Origin: Urechidicola vernalis
Lineage (GTDB): Bacteria; Bacteroidota; Bacteroidia; Flavobacteriales; Flavobacteriaceae
Length of the DNA: 64,000 nucleotides
Reading direction: 5' to 3'
Assembly: GCF_031846385.1 (NCBI RefSeq)
Contig: NZ_JAVRHV010000006.1
Span: forward strand, 1 to 64,000
Shown: piece after piece, positions 1 through 8,859 of the stretch
How positions within the stretch are numbered: the first letter of the stretch is position 1
How the letters are laid out: each line of letters begins with the position of its first letter
The notes under the pieces: generated by a model
What the model was told of the DNA's origin: nothing
Database searches by the model: none
What the model saw: only the letters and a program-made list of their open reading frames with translations
Program-made: the position numbers and the translations under genes

Positions 1-95
1 AAAAATTAAAACTTTTTTTAATCTTTTTTCTTACCCCGAACAAAACCTCTATCTCAATGAACTTGCTCTCAAAACTTATGCCTCAAAAGCGGATG

Positions 96-103
96 CAAAT
101 ATA
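96..103 (-). promoter_or_regulatory. -7 promoter box, leftward
   Basis: Reads TATATTTG on the minus strand, a full match to the Bacteroidota -7 consensus TAnnTTTG. No clear -33 TTG at the usual distance. The gene it would serve lies beyond the left edge, because bases 1-95 hold no minus-strand ATG. The rest of 1-200 is AT-rich with no gene that I can support. Confidence 0.3.
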
Positions 104-200
104 CTAACATTCTTTTCTTAAAACCTAATAAAACCTTGTAAAAAAATAGAATTTATTTAACTCATTACGATAGCCCTTGAATATCAATAACCTATTACCT

Positions 201-887
201 TTATTTTTTTTGAACATGAATTAAATTACCTCGCTTAGCGGCTATATTCATATAATCAAAATCTAATTTCGACACTTGTTTTTCTAAGGTTCCATTCATA
301 AAAGCCCTTTGTAAGATATCTTCTATCATAAAATCCTCATCTATCAATTCTGGATTGTATTCTAATTTTAGAGATAATTTAAATAGACTCGCTGTCTTAT
401 GATACCAAAAAGCCTTCCATCCACTTCTAATTTCCTTTATTAAATCGAACGTGGTAACTCCAGTTTGCCTATGAATTAGTTTTATCAAAATACGTCCTTC
501 CGTTCTTGTTAACTTTTTCAATTGTTCAGTAAACTCTTCCTCCATATATTTTTGAACTCTTTTTGTATACAATTTCTTCTTACGCTTAGAATCGATATTA
601 TCCAACCTTTCATTTAAAGTCGTTAATCGTTCGGCCGCCAATTTTGCAAAAGGGTAAGCTTTTATAGTTTTTTTTCTAAACCAATAATAATAACGTTTGT
701 CATAATCGTTCTTAAACTTAACTTTATTCAGAACTGCCACTTCATCTAATTCTATGACCACCGTATCACCTTCAAAAATTATGTAGTCCTTATATATATA
801 GGAAGAGTCCTTTTTTATTTTCTTTTCGGTTTGTGAGAACCCAAAAACTCCGATTAATACAAAAAATAAACTAACAAGTTTTCTCAT
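201..887 (-). CDS. DUF4294 family exported protein
   Basis: A 228-residue protein of unknown function that resembles the DUF4294 family found in Bacteroidota. The first 18 or so residues form a signal peptide (basic start, hydrophobic core, then FGFSQ), so the protein is expected in the periplasm or envelope. The mature part is very rich in Lys/Arg and in Tyr/Trp, with a charged, probably helical centre (residues about 80-130) and no recognisable catalytic motif. It is transcribed away from the M42 peptidase operon across a 100-bp intergenic region that holds candidate -7 boxes on both strands. Family assignment is from recollection of sequence pattern; no function is inferred. Confidence 0.8.
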   Translation of the reverse strand: MRKLVSLFFVLIGVFGFSQTEKKIKKDSSYIYKDYIIFEGDTVVIELDEVAVLNKVKFKNDYDKRYYYWFRKKTIKAYPFAKLAAERLTTLNERLDNIDSKRKKKLYTKRVQKYMEEEFTEQLKKLTRTEGRILIKLIHRQTGVTTFDLIKEIRSGWKAFWYHKTASLFKLSLKLEYNPELIDEDFMIEDILQRAFMNGTLEKQVSKLDFDYMNIAAKRGNLIHVQKK

Positions 888-914
888 AGCTATATATAAC
901 GTCTTTAGAGTTTA

Positions 915-922
915 CAAAATTA
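915..922 (-). promoter_or_regulatory. -7 promoter box for the DUF4294 gene
   Basis: TAATTTTG on the minus strand matches TAnnTTTG and lies 28 bp upstream of the ATG at 887. No TTG at the expected -33 distance, so the support is the -7 box alone. Confidence 0.3.
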
Positions 923-964
923 CAATTATTTGAAACTAGAAATAATGTAAAACGGAAATTTCAG

Positions 965-972
965 TATTTTTG
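965..972 (+). promoter_or_regulatory. -7 promoter box for the M42 operon
   Basis: TATTTTTG matches TAnnTTTG and lies 16 bp upstream of the ATG at 989, which would give a short leader for the three-gene operon. No good -33 element. Confidence 0.35.
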
Positions 973-988
973 AGAAAACTTTAAGAAC

Positions 989-2080
989 ATGAGCAATACA
1001 AAATCAATTTTAAATAAAAAATCAATAACCTTCCTCGAAAAATACTTGAATAACCCCTCTCCTACTGGCTACGAAAGTGAAGGTCAGAAAATTTGGATGG
1101 ACTATTTAAAACCCTATGTTGATACATTTATAACGGATAGTTATGGAACAGCAGTTGGAGTGATTAATCCAGATGCAAAATTTAGAGTGGTTATAGAAGG
1201 TCATGCCGACGAAATTTCTTGGTATGTAAACTACATAACTGATGATGGATTGATCTATGTTATTAGAAATGGTGGAAGTGATCACCAGATTGCTCCTTCA
1301 AAACGGGTAAATATCCACACAAAAAAGGGAATTGTAAAAGGTATTTTTGGATGGCCAGCAATTCATACAAGACTAAAAGGCAAAGAAGAAACGCCTAAAC
1401 TCGATAACATCTTTATAGATGTTGGTTGTAAATGTAAAAAGGAGGTGGAAAAATTAGGTGTTCATGTAGGATGCGTTATAACCTACCCTGATGAATTCAT
1501 GATTTTGAATAAAACCAATTTTGTTTGTAGAGCCCTGGATAATAGAATGGGTGGATTTATGATTGCAGAAGTTGCAAGATTGTTAAAGGAGAATAAAAAG
1601 GACCTTCCTTTTGGCTTATATATAACAAACTCGGTTCAAGAAGAAATTGGATTACGTGGAGCCGAAATGATTACACATACCATTCAGCCTAATGTTGCCA
1701 TCATTACAGATGTATGTCATGATACAACAACGCCTATGATTAACAAGAAAAAAGAGGGTGAAACAAAATCTGGAGATGGCCCTGTTATTTCATATGCTCC
1801 CGCTGTACAAAATAATTTGCGTGAATTAATTATTGATACTGCAGAAAAGAATGAAATTCCATTTCAGCGCTTAGCTTCTTCTAGAGCTACAGGAACCGAT
1901 ACTGATGCTTTTGCATATTCTAATGGAGGCGTACCAAGTGCATTAATTAGTTTAGCGCTAAGATATATGCATACAACAGTTGAAATGGTTGCCAAGGAAG
2001 ATGTGGAAAATGTAATTAAATTAATCTATGAATCGTTACTTCAAATAGACCCTAAAAAAGGTTTTAGTTATTTTGATTAA
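989..2080 (+). CDS. M42 family metallopeptidase
   Basis: A 363-residue cytosolic aminopeptidase of the M42 (glutamyl aminopeptidase / TET) family, which trims oligopeptides with a two-metal centre. The expected ligands are visible: H72-x-D74 in the GHADE motif, a bridging Asp near residue 183 in LDNRMGG, the Glu-Glu pair near residue 217 in QEEIGLRG, an Asp in TDVCHDT, and the C-terminal His in MHTTVE. Length is normal for the family. The stop codon overlaps the start of the Nudix gene by one base (TAATG), so the two are translationally coupled in one operon with the PrsW-like gene. Substrate specificity cannot be read from sequence. Confidence 0.92.
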   Translation: MSNTKSILNKKSITFLEKYLNNPSPTGYESEGQKIWMDYLKPYVDTFITDSYGTAVGVINPDAKFRVVIEGHADEISWYVNYITDDGLIYVIRNGGSDHQIAPSKRVNIHTKKGIVKGIFGWPAIHTRLKGKEETPKLDNIFIDVGCKCKKEVEKLGVHVGCVITYPDEFMILNKTNFVCRALDNRMGGFMIAEVARLLKENKKDLPFGLYITNSVQEEIGLRGAEMITHTIQPNVAIITDVCHDTTTPMINKKKEGETKSGDGPVISYAPAVQNNLRELIIDTAEKNEIPFQRLASSRATGTDTDAFAYSNGGVPSALISLALRYMHTTVEMVAKEDVENVIKLIYESLLQIDPKKGFSYFD

Positions 2081-2616
2081 TGACAGATGAATTAATAGAC
2101 ATATTAAATAAAGATTATTCTTTTCAAAAAACTGCTTTAAAATCTGAAGCACATAAATATGGATGGTTGCATGCAAGCGTCCATATTTGGTTTTATACGG
2201 AGACTGAAGAATTATTATTACAGAAAAGAAGTGCTACAAAAATTGCATTTCCGAATGTTTGGGATGTTTCAGTTGCTGGACATATTGGAACTAAAGAATC
2301 TCCATTAGAAAGTGCATTAAGGGAAATTAAAGAGGAAATTGGATTGGAAATTGAAAAGGAATCCCTAAAACCAATTGGAACTTATCACGAACATCAACAA
2401 TTTAATCCTGCTTATATAGATAATGAATTACACTACATTTATAAATGTAAATTAGAGAAGCGGTTTTCAGAATTAAAAATTCAAAAAGAGGAACTAACCG
2501 CACTTAAATTAATTCCTATAAAACTATTTCGCCAAGAAATTAAAGAATTAAATCATGATTATGCCAAACATCCAACGGATTATTATCTTCAAATCCTAAA
2601 TAATCTGGAACAATGA
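2080..2616 (+). CDS. Nudix hydrolase, IPP-isomerase-like
   Basis: A 178-residue Nudix protein. The complete Nudix box G-x5-E-x7-REIKEEIGL spans about residues 67-89. The upstream segment (KRSATKIAFPNVWDVSVAGH) resembles isopentenyl-diphosphate isomerase-like Nudix proteins, but I do not see enough to claim isomerase activity, and hydrolysis of a nucleoside diphosphate derivative is as likely. It overlaps the M42 gene by 1 bp and the downstream PrsW-like gene by 4 bp (ATGA), so all three are probably one transcript. A housekeeping or metabolite-cleaning role is an inference. Confidence 0.88.
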   Translation: MTDELIDILNKDYSFQKTALKSEAHKYGWLHASVHIWFYTETEELLLQKRSATKIAFPNVWDVSVAGHIGTKESPLESALREIKEEIGLEIEKESLKPIGTYHEHQQFNPAYIDNELHYIYKCKLEKRFSELKIQKEELTALKLIPIKLFRQEIKELNHDYAKHPTDYYLQILNNLEQ

Positions 2617-3287
2617 ATGTGGTATTGTTAACCATTGCTCCAATTGCTTTCATCATTATTTATATCTATGTGAAAGACAAGTATGAAAAAGAGCCAAAAA
2701 AATTACTAGTAAAAACCTTTTTAGGTGGTGCGATTATAAGTGTTATTGCAACCATTCTAATCTCTACAATAGCGAGTAAAATATTTCCTTTCTCAGATTC
2801 CTTTAATCTTTTTCAGCAATTTACTAAAGCCTTTATAGTTGTTGCATTAGTTGAAGAGTTTAGCAAATACCTTATTGTTAGGTTTTACGCTCAGAAAAAA
2901 TCCGCATTTAATGAGCCTTTTGATGGAATTGTATACGCCGTTATGGTTTCTATGGGTTTTGCATTTACAGAAAACATTCTATATGTGATGGATGGAGGGT
3001 TTTATACCGCTCTAGCAAGAGCATTCACCGCTGTACCTGCTCATGCTACATTTGGAATAATAATGGGTTATTATATGGGAATTGCAAAATTCTCTAGGCA
3101 CAGAATAAAATACAATCTTTTAGGATTACTATATGCCACGTTGTTTCACGGAGCATATGATTATTTCTTATTTATCAATTTTATTCCTGGAATTTGGATC
3201 GGCGCTTTACTCTCCTTAATAATAGGTATTGTATTATCAAGGAAAGCAATTAAAAAACACCAAAACCGCTCTCAGTTTAAATATTAA
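2613..3287 (+). CDS. PrsW family intramembrane metalloprotease
   Basis: A 224-residue polytopic inner-membrane protein with about seven hydrophobic segments. It carries the PrsW/CPBP-like signature: EE-x-x-K (VEEFSK, E81-E82), a central segment GFAFTENILY with Glu-Asn, a HATFG motif, and a final FHGAYDY. In Bacillus PrsW performs site-1 cleavage of an anti-sigma factor; whether this protein acts on an anti-sigma factor is unknown, and none is encoded nearby. Last gene of the operon; its TAA stop shares the bases TTAA with the stop of acs on the other strand, leaving no space for a terminator. Confidence 0.87.
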   Translation: MNVVLLTIAPIAFIIIYIYVKDKYEKEPKKLLVKTFLGGAIISVIATILISTIASKIFPFSDSFNLFQQFTKAFIVVALVEEFSKYLIVRFYAQKKSAFNEPFDGIVYAVMVSMGFAFTENILYVMDGGFYTALARAFTAVPAHATFGIIMGYYMGIAKFSRHRIKYNLLGLLYATLFHGAYDYFLFINFIPGIWIGALLSLIIGIVLSRKAIKKHQNRSQFKY

Positions 3288-5191
3288 AGGGCATTATCCA
3301 TTATTTCTTGAACCACTTCCGGGTTCAATAAAGTGGATGTGTCTCCTAAATTAGAGGTGTCCTTTGAAGCAATCTTACGTAATATTCTACGCATAATTTT
3401 ACCACTTCTTGTTTTAGGCAGACCAACTGTAAACTGAATTTTATCCAATTTTGCAATTGGACCAATGTGTTCTGTAATTATTTGATTGATCTCTTTTCTT
3501 AAATTAGTCTGATCTCTAGACTCACCTGTTTCCTTCAAAATCACATATCCGTAAAGAGCGTTTCCTTTAATATCATGTGGAAATCCAACAATAGCGGATT
3601 CAGCAACCGCTGGGTGTTCATTCACAGCATCCTCAATTGGAGCAGTTCCTAAATTATGTCCTGATACAATTATTACATCATCTACCCTACCGGTAATCCT
3701 GTAATATCCAGTTGCATCTCTTAGCGCACCATCTCCTGTAAAGTATTTCTTTTCATAGGCAGAAAAATAGGTTTCTTTATAGCGCTGATGATTTCCCCAA
3801 ATGGTTCTGGCCATAGAAGGCCATGGAAATTTAATACACAATCGACCATCAACTTGATTGCCATGAATCTCTTCACCATTTTCATCCATTAGGGCTGGTT
3901 GAATTCCAATAAACGGTAACGTAGCATATGTTGGAATTGTTGGTGTTACATATGGCAACGGAGAAATCATGATTCCTCCAGTTTCTGTTTGCCACCAAGT
4001 ATCGACAATTGGACTTTTCTTATGCCCTACATTATCATTGTACCAGTGCCATGCTTCTTCATTTATTGGTTCGCCTACAGAGCCCAATACTTTTAATGAA
4101 GACAAATCATATTTATCTACATAATCTAGTTTTTCTTTTGCCAAGGCTCTAATTGCTGTAGGTGCTGTATAAAATTGCGTGATTTTATGCTTTTCAACAA
4201 CTTCCCAAAATCTTCCATAATCCGGATAACTTGGAACGCCCTCGAACATTACTGTTGTTGCTCCATTTGCCAAAGGTCCATATACAATATAACTATGCCC
4301 AGTAATCCACCCAATATCTGCAGTACACCAATACACGTCGTTTGCACGGTAATTAAATACATTTTTAAAGGTGTATGCCGTGTAAACCATATAACCAGCA
4401 GTTGTATGCACCATACCTTTTGGTTGCCCAGTTGATCCGGAAGTATATAAAATAAATAATGGATCTTCTGCATCCATTATTTCTGGCTCACACTCTTTAG
4501 AAGCATCATCTAATAAAGGCTGCAACCATTTATCCCTACCTTCTTTCATATTGATTTCTGAATTGATTCTATTTACAACCAAAACAGTTTCTACGTTTGC
4601 ACATTCTTCTAAACCTTCATCAACTATTCCTTTTAAATCAATTGTCTTTTTACCTCGGTAGGACCCATCGGAAGTAATGACCATTTTACAATCTGAATCA
4701 TTAATTCTAGATGATAATGCTGTTGCTGAGAATCCTGCAAATACTACGGAATGTATAGCCCCAATACGAGCACAAGCTAATAATGAAATTGCCAATTCAG
4801 GAATCATCGGTAAATAAATGCAGACACGATCGCCTTTTTTAATTCCTTGAGATTTCAAAACATTTGCAAATTGATTTACTCTTTCGTACAAACGATTATA
4901 CGTAATGTGCTGTGCTTCCTCATCCGGGTTATTAGGCTCGAAAAGAATTGCCGTTTTATTTCCATTTGTTCGCAAATGACGGTCAATACAATTCTCCGTT
5001 ATGTTTAATTTGGCACCTTCATACCATTTAATTTCAGGTTTCTTAAAATCCCACGACAAAACTTTGTCCCAACGTTTACGCCAAACAAAGTGTTCTTCTG
5101 CAATCTCCTCCCAAAATACTTTAGGCTCTCTAACGGATTTACGATACACCTTATAATATTCTTCAAGATGCTTTATATGATAATTACTCAT
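3284..5191 (-). CDS. acs: acetyl-CoA synthetase
   Basis: A 635-residue AMP-forming acetate:CoA ligase of normal length that activates acetate to acetyl-CoA through acetyl-AMP. Signature motifs are intact: the adenylate-forming P-loop YTSGSTGQPKGM near residues 250-262, the A5 motif TWWQTETGG, the hinge/A8 region YRITGRVDDVI, and the C-terminal KTRSGKIMRR with the catalytic and acetylation-regulated lysine near residue 605. N-terminal acetyl-CoA synthetase features (WF/WYEGAKLNI-type segment) are present. It follows the symporter gene at 135 bp on the same strand, so uptake and activation of acetate are encoded together. Confidence 0.96.
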   Translation of the reverse strand: MSNYHIKHLEEYYKVYRKSVREPKVFWEEIAEEHFVWRKRWDKVLSWDFKKPEIKWYEGAKLNITENCIDRHLRTNGNKTAILFEPNNPDEEAQHITYNRLYERVNQFANVLKSQGIKKGDRVCIYLPMIPELAISLLACARIGAIHSVVFAGFSATALSSRINDSDCKMVITSDGSYRGKKTIDLKGIVDEGLEECANVETVLVVNRINSEINMKEGRDKWLQPLLDDASKECEPEIMDAEDPLFILYTSGSTGQPKGMVHTTAGYMVYTAYTFKNVFNYRANDVYWCTADIGWITGHSYIVYGPLANGATTVMFEGVPSYPDYGRFWEVVEKHKITQFYTAPTAIRALAKEKLDYVDKYDLSSLKVLGSVGEPINEEAWHWYNDNVGHKKSPIVDTWWQTETGGIMISPLPYVTPTIPTYATLPFIGIQPALMDENGEEIHGNQVDGRLCIKFPWPSMARTIWGNHQRYKETYFSAYEKKYFTGDGALRDATGYYRITGRVDDVIIVSGHNLGTAPIEDAVNEHPAVAESAIVGFPHDIKGNALYGYVILKETGESRDQTNLRKEINQIITEHIGPIAKLDKIQFTVGLPKTRSGKIMRRILRKIASKDTSNLGDTSTLLNPEVVQEIMDNAL

Positions 5192-5325
5192 TAGTAGTAG
5201 TGTTTATTAGGTTAAAAGCGATTTCTAAAATCGAATCCGAAAATAATAAAATTAGCAATTTGAAAATTACTTTTTTCTATTGATGACGTGATTTTATCGA
5301 CCAACTAAACTTTGAAAATGAAATA

Positions 5326-7011
5326 TTAATGTGTTGCTTCTCCCGCTCCACTCGGTATTCTGATATTCTCAACAATTTCTTGTACTTCTTTTGGGGGTGC
5401 TGGTGTAAATTTCGAAATTACCATTGAAACAACAAAGTTTGCAATCATTGCTACAGTTCCAAACCCTTCTGGAGAAATTCCAAACCACCAATCTTCTTTA
5501 GTCCCTCCTCCAAACCAATCGAATTTGAATTTGAGCATATAAAATAACATGGACAAGATACCCACAACCATTCCGGCAATGGCTCCTTCTTTATTCATTC
5601 GTTTACTGAATATTCCTAATACTATTGCAGGGAAAAACGAGGCCGCCGCCAAACCAAAGGCTAAAGCAACTGTTGCGGCGACGAAGTCGGGTGGATTAAT
5701 ACCAAAATATCCAGCAACACAAACAGCGGCTACAGCAGATAAACGCGCAGCAACCAATTCTCCTTTCTCAGATATATCTGGTTTTATCATTTTTTTAATT
5801 AAATCATGCGAAACTGAGGCTGATATTACGAGTAATAATCCCGCCGCAGTAGATAATGCAGCCGCTAAACCGCCTGCCGCTACAAGGGCAATTACCCAAT
5901 TTGGAAGTTTGGCTATTTCAGGATTTGCCAGAACCATAATATCTCTATCAACCGTTAATTCATTTAAACTCTCATCCCCAACATATTGAACTTTACCGTC
6001 TCCATTCTTGTCTTCAAAAGCGATCAATCCCGTAGTTTCCCAATTCTCGAACCACTCTGGCAACTGATCATACTGAACATTATGAACTGTCTCGATCATA
6101 TTGGTTCTAGAAAACACAGCAATTGCTGGAGCAGTTGTATAAAGAATTCCAATAAATAATAAAGCCCATCCAGCAGATACACGTGCGTCGGCAACTTTTT
6201 TTACTGTAAAGAATCGCACAATAACATGAGGTAATCCTGCTGTACCAACCATTAAGGCTGCCGTAATAAAGAACACATCTAAAGTCGATTTTGAACCTGA
6301 GGTATATTCTGCAAAACCTAAATCTTTATGCAAGCCATCTAATTTATCTAACAAATACATTCCTGTTTCGTCAGTTCCTCCAAAGCCTAATTGTGGAATT
6401 GGATTTCCTGTCATCTGAATAGAGATAAAAATAGCAGGAACCATAAAAGCAAAAATCAACACACAGTATTGAGCTACTTGCGTGTAAGTAATTCCCTTCA
6501 TCCCCCCTAAAACGGCATAAAATAAAACGATAATCATTCCAATAATAACACCCGTATTTATATCAACTTCTAAAAACCGAGAGAACACCAATCCTACGCC
6601 ACGCATCTGTCCAGCCACATAAGTAAATGAAACGAGCAGTGCACAAAATACTGCAACTGTTCTAGCAACATTTGAATAATACCTATCTCCGATAAAATCA
6701 GGCACCGTAAATTTTCCGAATTTTCTTAGATAAGGCGCCAATAATAATGCTAACAATACATAACCACCAGTCCAACCCATTAGATAAACAGAACCATCAT
6801 ATCCTGAAAAGGAAATAATACCTGCCATTGAAATAAAAGATGCTGCAGACATCCAATCTGCCGCAGTTGCCAAACCATTCGCTAAAGGGGAAACACCTCC
6901 TCCTGCAACATAAAATTCTTTTGTAGATCCGGCCCGTGACCAAATTGCGATACCAATATAAAGCGCAAAGGTAATTCCTACCAAAACCCAAGTCCAAGTT
7001 TGTAAATCCAT
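5326..7011 (-). CDS. acetate-type sodium:solute symporter
   Basis: A 561-residue SSS-family transporter with about 13 membrane segments, most like ActP-type cation:acetate symporters. The motif TAADWMSAASFISMAG and the GLAAALSTAAGLLLV segment are typical of the family. Residues 334-340 (DKNGDGK) lie in a hydrophilic loop and look like a Dx[DN]xDG calcium-binding loop. The start lies 2 bp after the stop of the DUF4212 gene and acs follows downstream, so acetate is the best-supported substrate by context. Other short monocarboxylates cannot be excluded, so I leave the symbol empty. Confidence 0.9.
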   Translation of the reverse strand: MDLQTWTWVLVGITFALYIGIAIWSRAGSTKEFYVAGGGVSPLANGLATAADWMSAASFISMAGIISFSGYDGSVYLMGWTGGYVLLALLLAPYLRKFGKFTVPDFIGDRYYSNVARTVAVFCALLVSFTYVAGQMRGVGLVFSRFLEVDINTGVIIGMIIVLFYAVLGGMKGITYTQVAQYCVLIFAFMVPAIFISIQMTGNPIPQLGFGGTDETGMYLLDKLDGLHKDLGFAEYTSGSKSTLDVFFITAALMVGTAGLPHVIVRFFTVKKVADARVSAGWALLFIGILYTTAPAIAVFSRTNMIETVHNVQYDQLPEWFENWETTGLIAFEDKNGDGKVQYVGDESLNELTVDRDIMVLANPEIAKLPNWVIALVAAGGLAAALSTAAGLLLVISASVSHDLIKKMIKPDISEKGELVAARLSAVAAVCVAGYFGINPPDFVAATVALAFGLAAASFFPAIVLGIFSKRMNKEGAIAGMVVGILSMLFYMLKFKFDWFGGGTKEDWWFGISPEGFGTVAMIANFVVSMVISKFTPAPPKEVQEIVENIRIPSGAGEATH

Positions 7012-7013
7012 AA

Positions 7014-7268
7014 TTATTTATCGAGGTTGTGTTTTTTGTCTAGTTTGTTCATTAAGCGAATGTATACGAATATAAGTATTACGAATACATAAATAGATCC
7101 TTGTTGAGCGAACCAAAACCCAAGTTTAAAGCCGCCAACTCTAATAGTATTCAATTCTTCAACAAATACAATTCCGAAAAGATAAGAGACAATAAACCAA
7201 ATGGATAAAAGAATGGCCAAATATCTCAGGTTTGTTTTCCAATAAGCTTTATGATTGGGTGTAGACAT
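7014..7268 (-). CDS. DUF4212 small membrane protein, symporter partner
   Basis: An 84-residue protein with two transmembrane segments (about residues 17-35 and 50-70) in a pattern typical of DUF4212, the small partner encoded directly before SSS-family acetate symporters. The motif FGFKLGFWFAQQG-like stretch (here GGFKLGFWFAQQGS) between the two helices is characteristic. The gene is followed after 2 bp by the symporter, so co-translation and complex formation are likely by analogy with YjcH-ActP pairs. Confidence 0.85.
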   Translation of the reverse strand: MSTPNHKAYWKTNLRYLAILLSIWFIVSYLFGIVFVEELNTIRVGGFKLGFWFAQQGSIYVFVILIFVYIRLMNKLDKKHNLDK

Positions 7269-7360
7269 GCTAGGTTTATTTTTGGATTCTAAAAATACAT
7301 CTTTTTTAATTTAACTCACCATTCATTTAACCATTACAATCAAATCTTTTTTTGAACCCA

Positions 7361-7391
7361 TTGTAAATTGATAATTGCTTTAGTACTTTCG
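7361..7391 (+). promoter_or_regulatory. possible promoter, leaderless start of TauE/SafE gene
   Basis: TTG at 7361-7363, a 20-bp spacer, then TACTTTCG at 7384-7391, one mismatch from TAnnTTTG. The box ends only 4 bp before the ATG at 7396, so the transcript would be leaderless or nearly so. Confidence 0.3.
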
Positions 7392-7395
7392 CTCT

Positions 7396-8181
7396 ATGAT
7401 TGAATTCTCTGAAATTATAAAATCGCTGATAGAAAACTGGGGAATTGTTTTGCTCTTTTTTTCAATTGCAATTTTATATTCATCTGTAGGATTTGGCGGT
7501 GGCTCTAGTTACTTAGCAATACTTGCGCTCACTGGCTTAGCATTTACACAAATTAGAGCTACAGCTTTATTGTGTAATATAGTAGTTGTTACAAGTGGTA
7601 CATTAATATATGCCAAACACGGTCTTTATAATTGGAGAAAAGTAATTCCACTAGTTTCTTTTTCAATTCCCTTAGCATTTATTGGCGGTTATTTAAAAAT
7701 TAGCCAATCATTCTTTTTTATTCTATTGGGAATTACCTTAATTATTGCTGCATTATTTATGTGGATGTCGAAATACGTTTCGGAAAAATCAAGTGGTGAA
7801 TTTTATCAATCTTCATTAACTAAGGATGCATCTTATGGAGGAATTATTGGTTTTATTTCTGGAATGGTCGGTATTGGTGGTGGCATTTTTTTAGCACCAT
7901 TACTTCATTTAACCAATTGGGATACGCCTAAAAAAATTGCTGCTACAGCCAGTTTATTTATTTTAGTAAACTCCATTGCCGGATTGTTAGGGCAAATGCA
8001 ACATAATAAATTTACAATAGAATGGGATCTAACCTTAGTACTATTGATATCGGTGTTTATTGGAGGTCAAATAGGGTCAAGATTAAGTGCTAAAACAATC
8101 TCTCCTTTTCTATTAAAAAAAATAACAGCTGTGCTTATCGCAATTGTTGGATTGCGAATTCTTTGGAAGTATGTAATTTAA
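7396..8181 (+). CDS. TauE/SafE (TSUP) family permease
   Basis: A 261-residue integral membrane protein with about eight hydrophobic segments in two repeated halves. Each half has the TSUP glycine signature: GFGGGSSYLAILALTG near residues 35-50 and GMVGIGGGIFLAPLLH near 155-172. Members export or import sulfite, sulfoacetate or other organosulfur or organic anions; the substrate here is not evident and no sulfur-metabolism gene is adjacent. It is a single-gene unit that ends 4 bp before the stop of the convergent GAP-family gene. Confidence 0.87.
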   Translation: MIEFSEIIKSLIENWGIVLLFFSIAILYSSVGFGGGSSYLAILALTGLAFTQIRATALLCNIVVVTSGTLIYAKHGLYNWRKVIPLVSFSIPLAFIGGYLKISQSFFFILLGITLIIAALFMWMSKYVSEKSSGEFYQSSLTKDASYGGIIGFISGMVGIGGGIFLAPLLHLTNWDTPKKIAATASLFILVNSIAGLLGQMQHNKFTIEWDLTLVLLISVFIGGQIGSRLSAKTISPFLLKKITAVLIAIVGLRILWKYVI

Positions 8182-8185
8182 TACA

Positions 8186-8854
8186 CTATACTGATGAGAG
8201 CCCCATATATATCAGCAAAACACCAAAAAAGGAAAGCACCATCATTAAAATACTCGTTTGATTTCTAATTAGAAAATTCCGCCATTTTAAGAACAATGTG
8301 TCTAATTTTTCTTGTGATAAATTATAAATAATTACCGGAACAATCATACTGCTGCTCGCCAATACTGTGAACAATAAAGAAGCAATGCCTCTGTCTAATA
8401 AGTCAGAAGTTAACGCTGTTTTTATTTGAACTGCACCGGCAACAACAAGGGCTAAGTTTTTTACATTTATAGTACACATTAAAAAACCTAGCGAAATAGA
8501 TCTTTTAAATCCAAACTTATCTATATGAACAAATAGTTTAGGTATTTTAATTGGATCTGTTTTTTTAGTTCCCTTTATCTTAACAATAACAGCGGCCAAC
8601 AACATTGCAACACCAATAATTATTTGAGTATTTTTTGAAGACCCCATCGATTTCCATGTTGCCTCCAATGGAATTGGTAACAATAAAACAGCACCTGCAA
8701 TTAAATAAACCCCGACTAACCATCCAATTAAAAATGCAGAACTGTTTTGTTTCGCTTTTGGTGTAAGTAAAAGCATAAACATTGCTATTAAGGGCAGCGG
8801 ACTAAGTGCTAGCCCTATTAACATAGGTAATGTTTTTAATAAAGATTCAATCAA
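8186..8854 (-). CDS. GAP / LysE-like integral membrane protein
   Basis: A 222-residue protein with six hydrophobic segments and the motif ALSPLPLIAMFMLLLTPKA near the N-terminus, which is typical of the GAP (Sap) family of the LysE transporter superfamily. A second conserved stretch, SLGFLMCTINVKNLALV, fits the same family. Actinobacterial relatives take part in export of glycolipids, but no comparable lipid is implied here. It is the last gene of the purC-led operon and begins 5 bp after the alpha/beta hydrolase gene. Confidence 0.72.
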   Translation of the reverse strand: MIESLLKTLPMLIGLALSPLPLIAMFMLLLTPKAKQNSSAFLIGWLVGVYLIAGAVLLLPIPLEATWKSMGSSKNTQIIIGVAMLLAAVIVKIKGTKKTDPIKIPKLFVHIDKFGFKRSISLGFLMCTINVKNLALVVAGAVQIKTALTSDLLDRGIASLLFTVLASSSMIVPVIIYNLSQEKLDTLFLKWRNFLIRNQTSILMMVLSFFGVLLIYMGLSSV

Positions 8855-8859
8855 TTCTT

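Noticed and set aside
5219..5233. CGATTT...AAATCG repeat between the acs and symporter genes
   Set aside because: Short AT-rich repeat with a 3-nt loop and no supporting context.
5549..5989. Open frame of 146 codons opposite the acetate-type symporter
   Set aside because: Antisense shadow of a conserved transporter, with no start context and no family resemblance.
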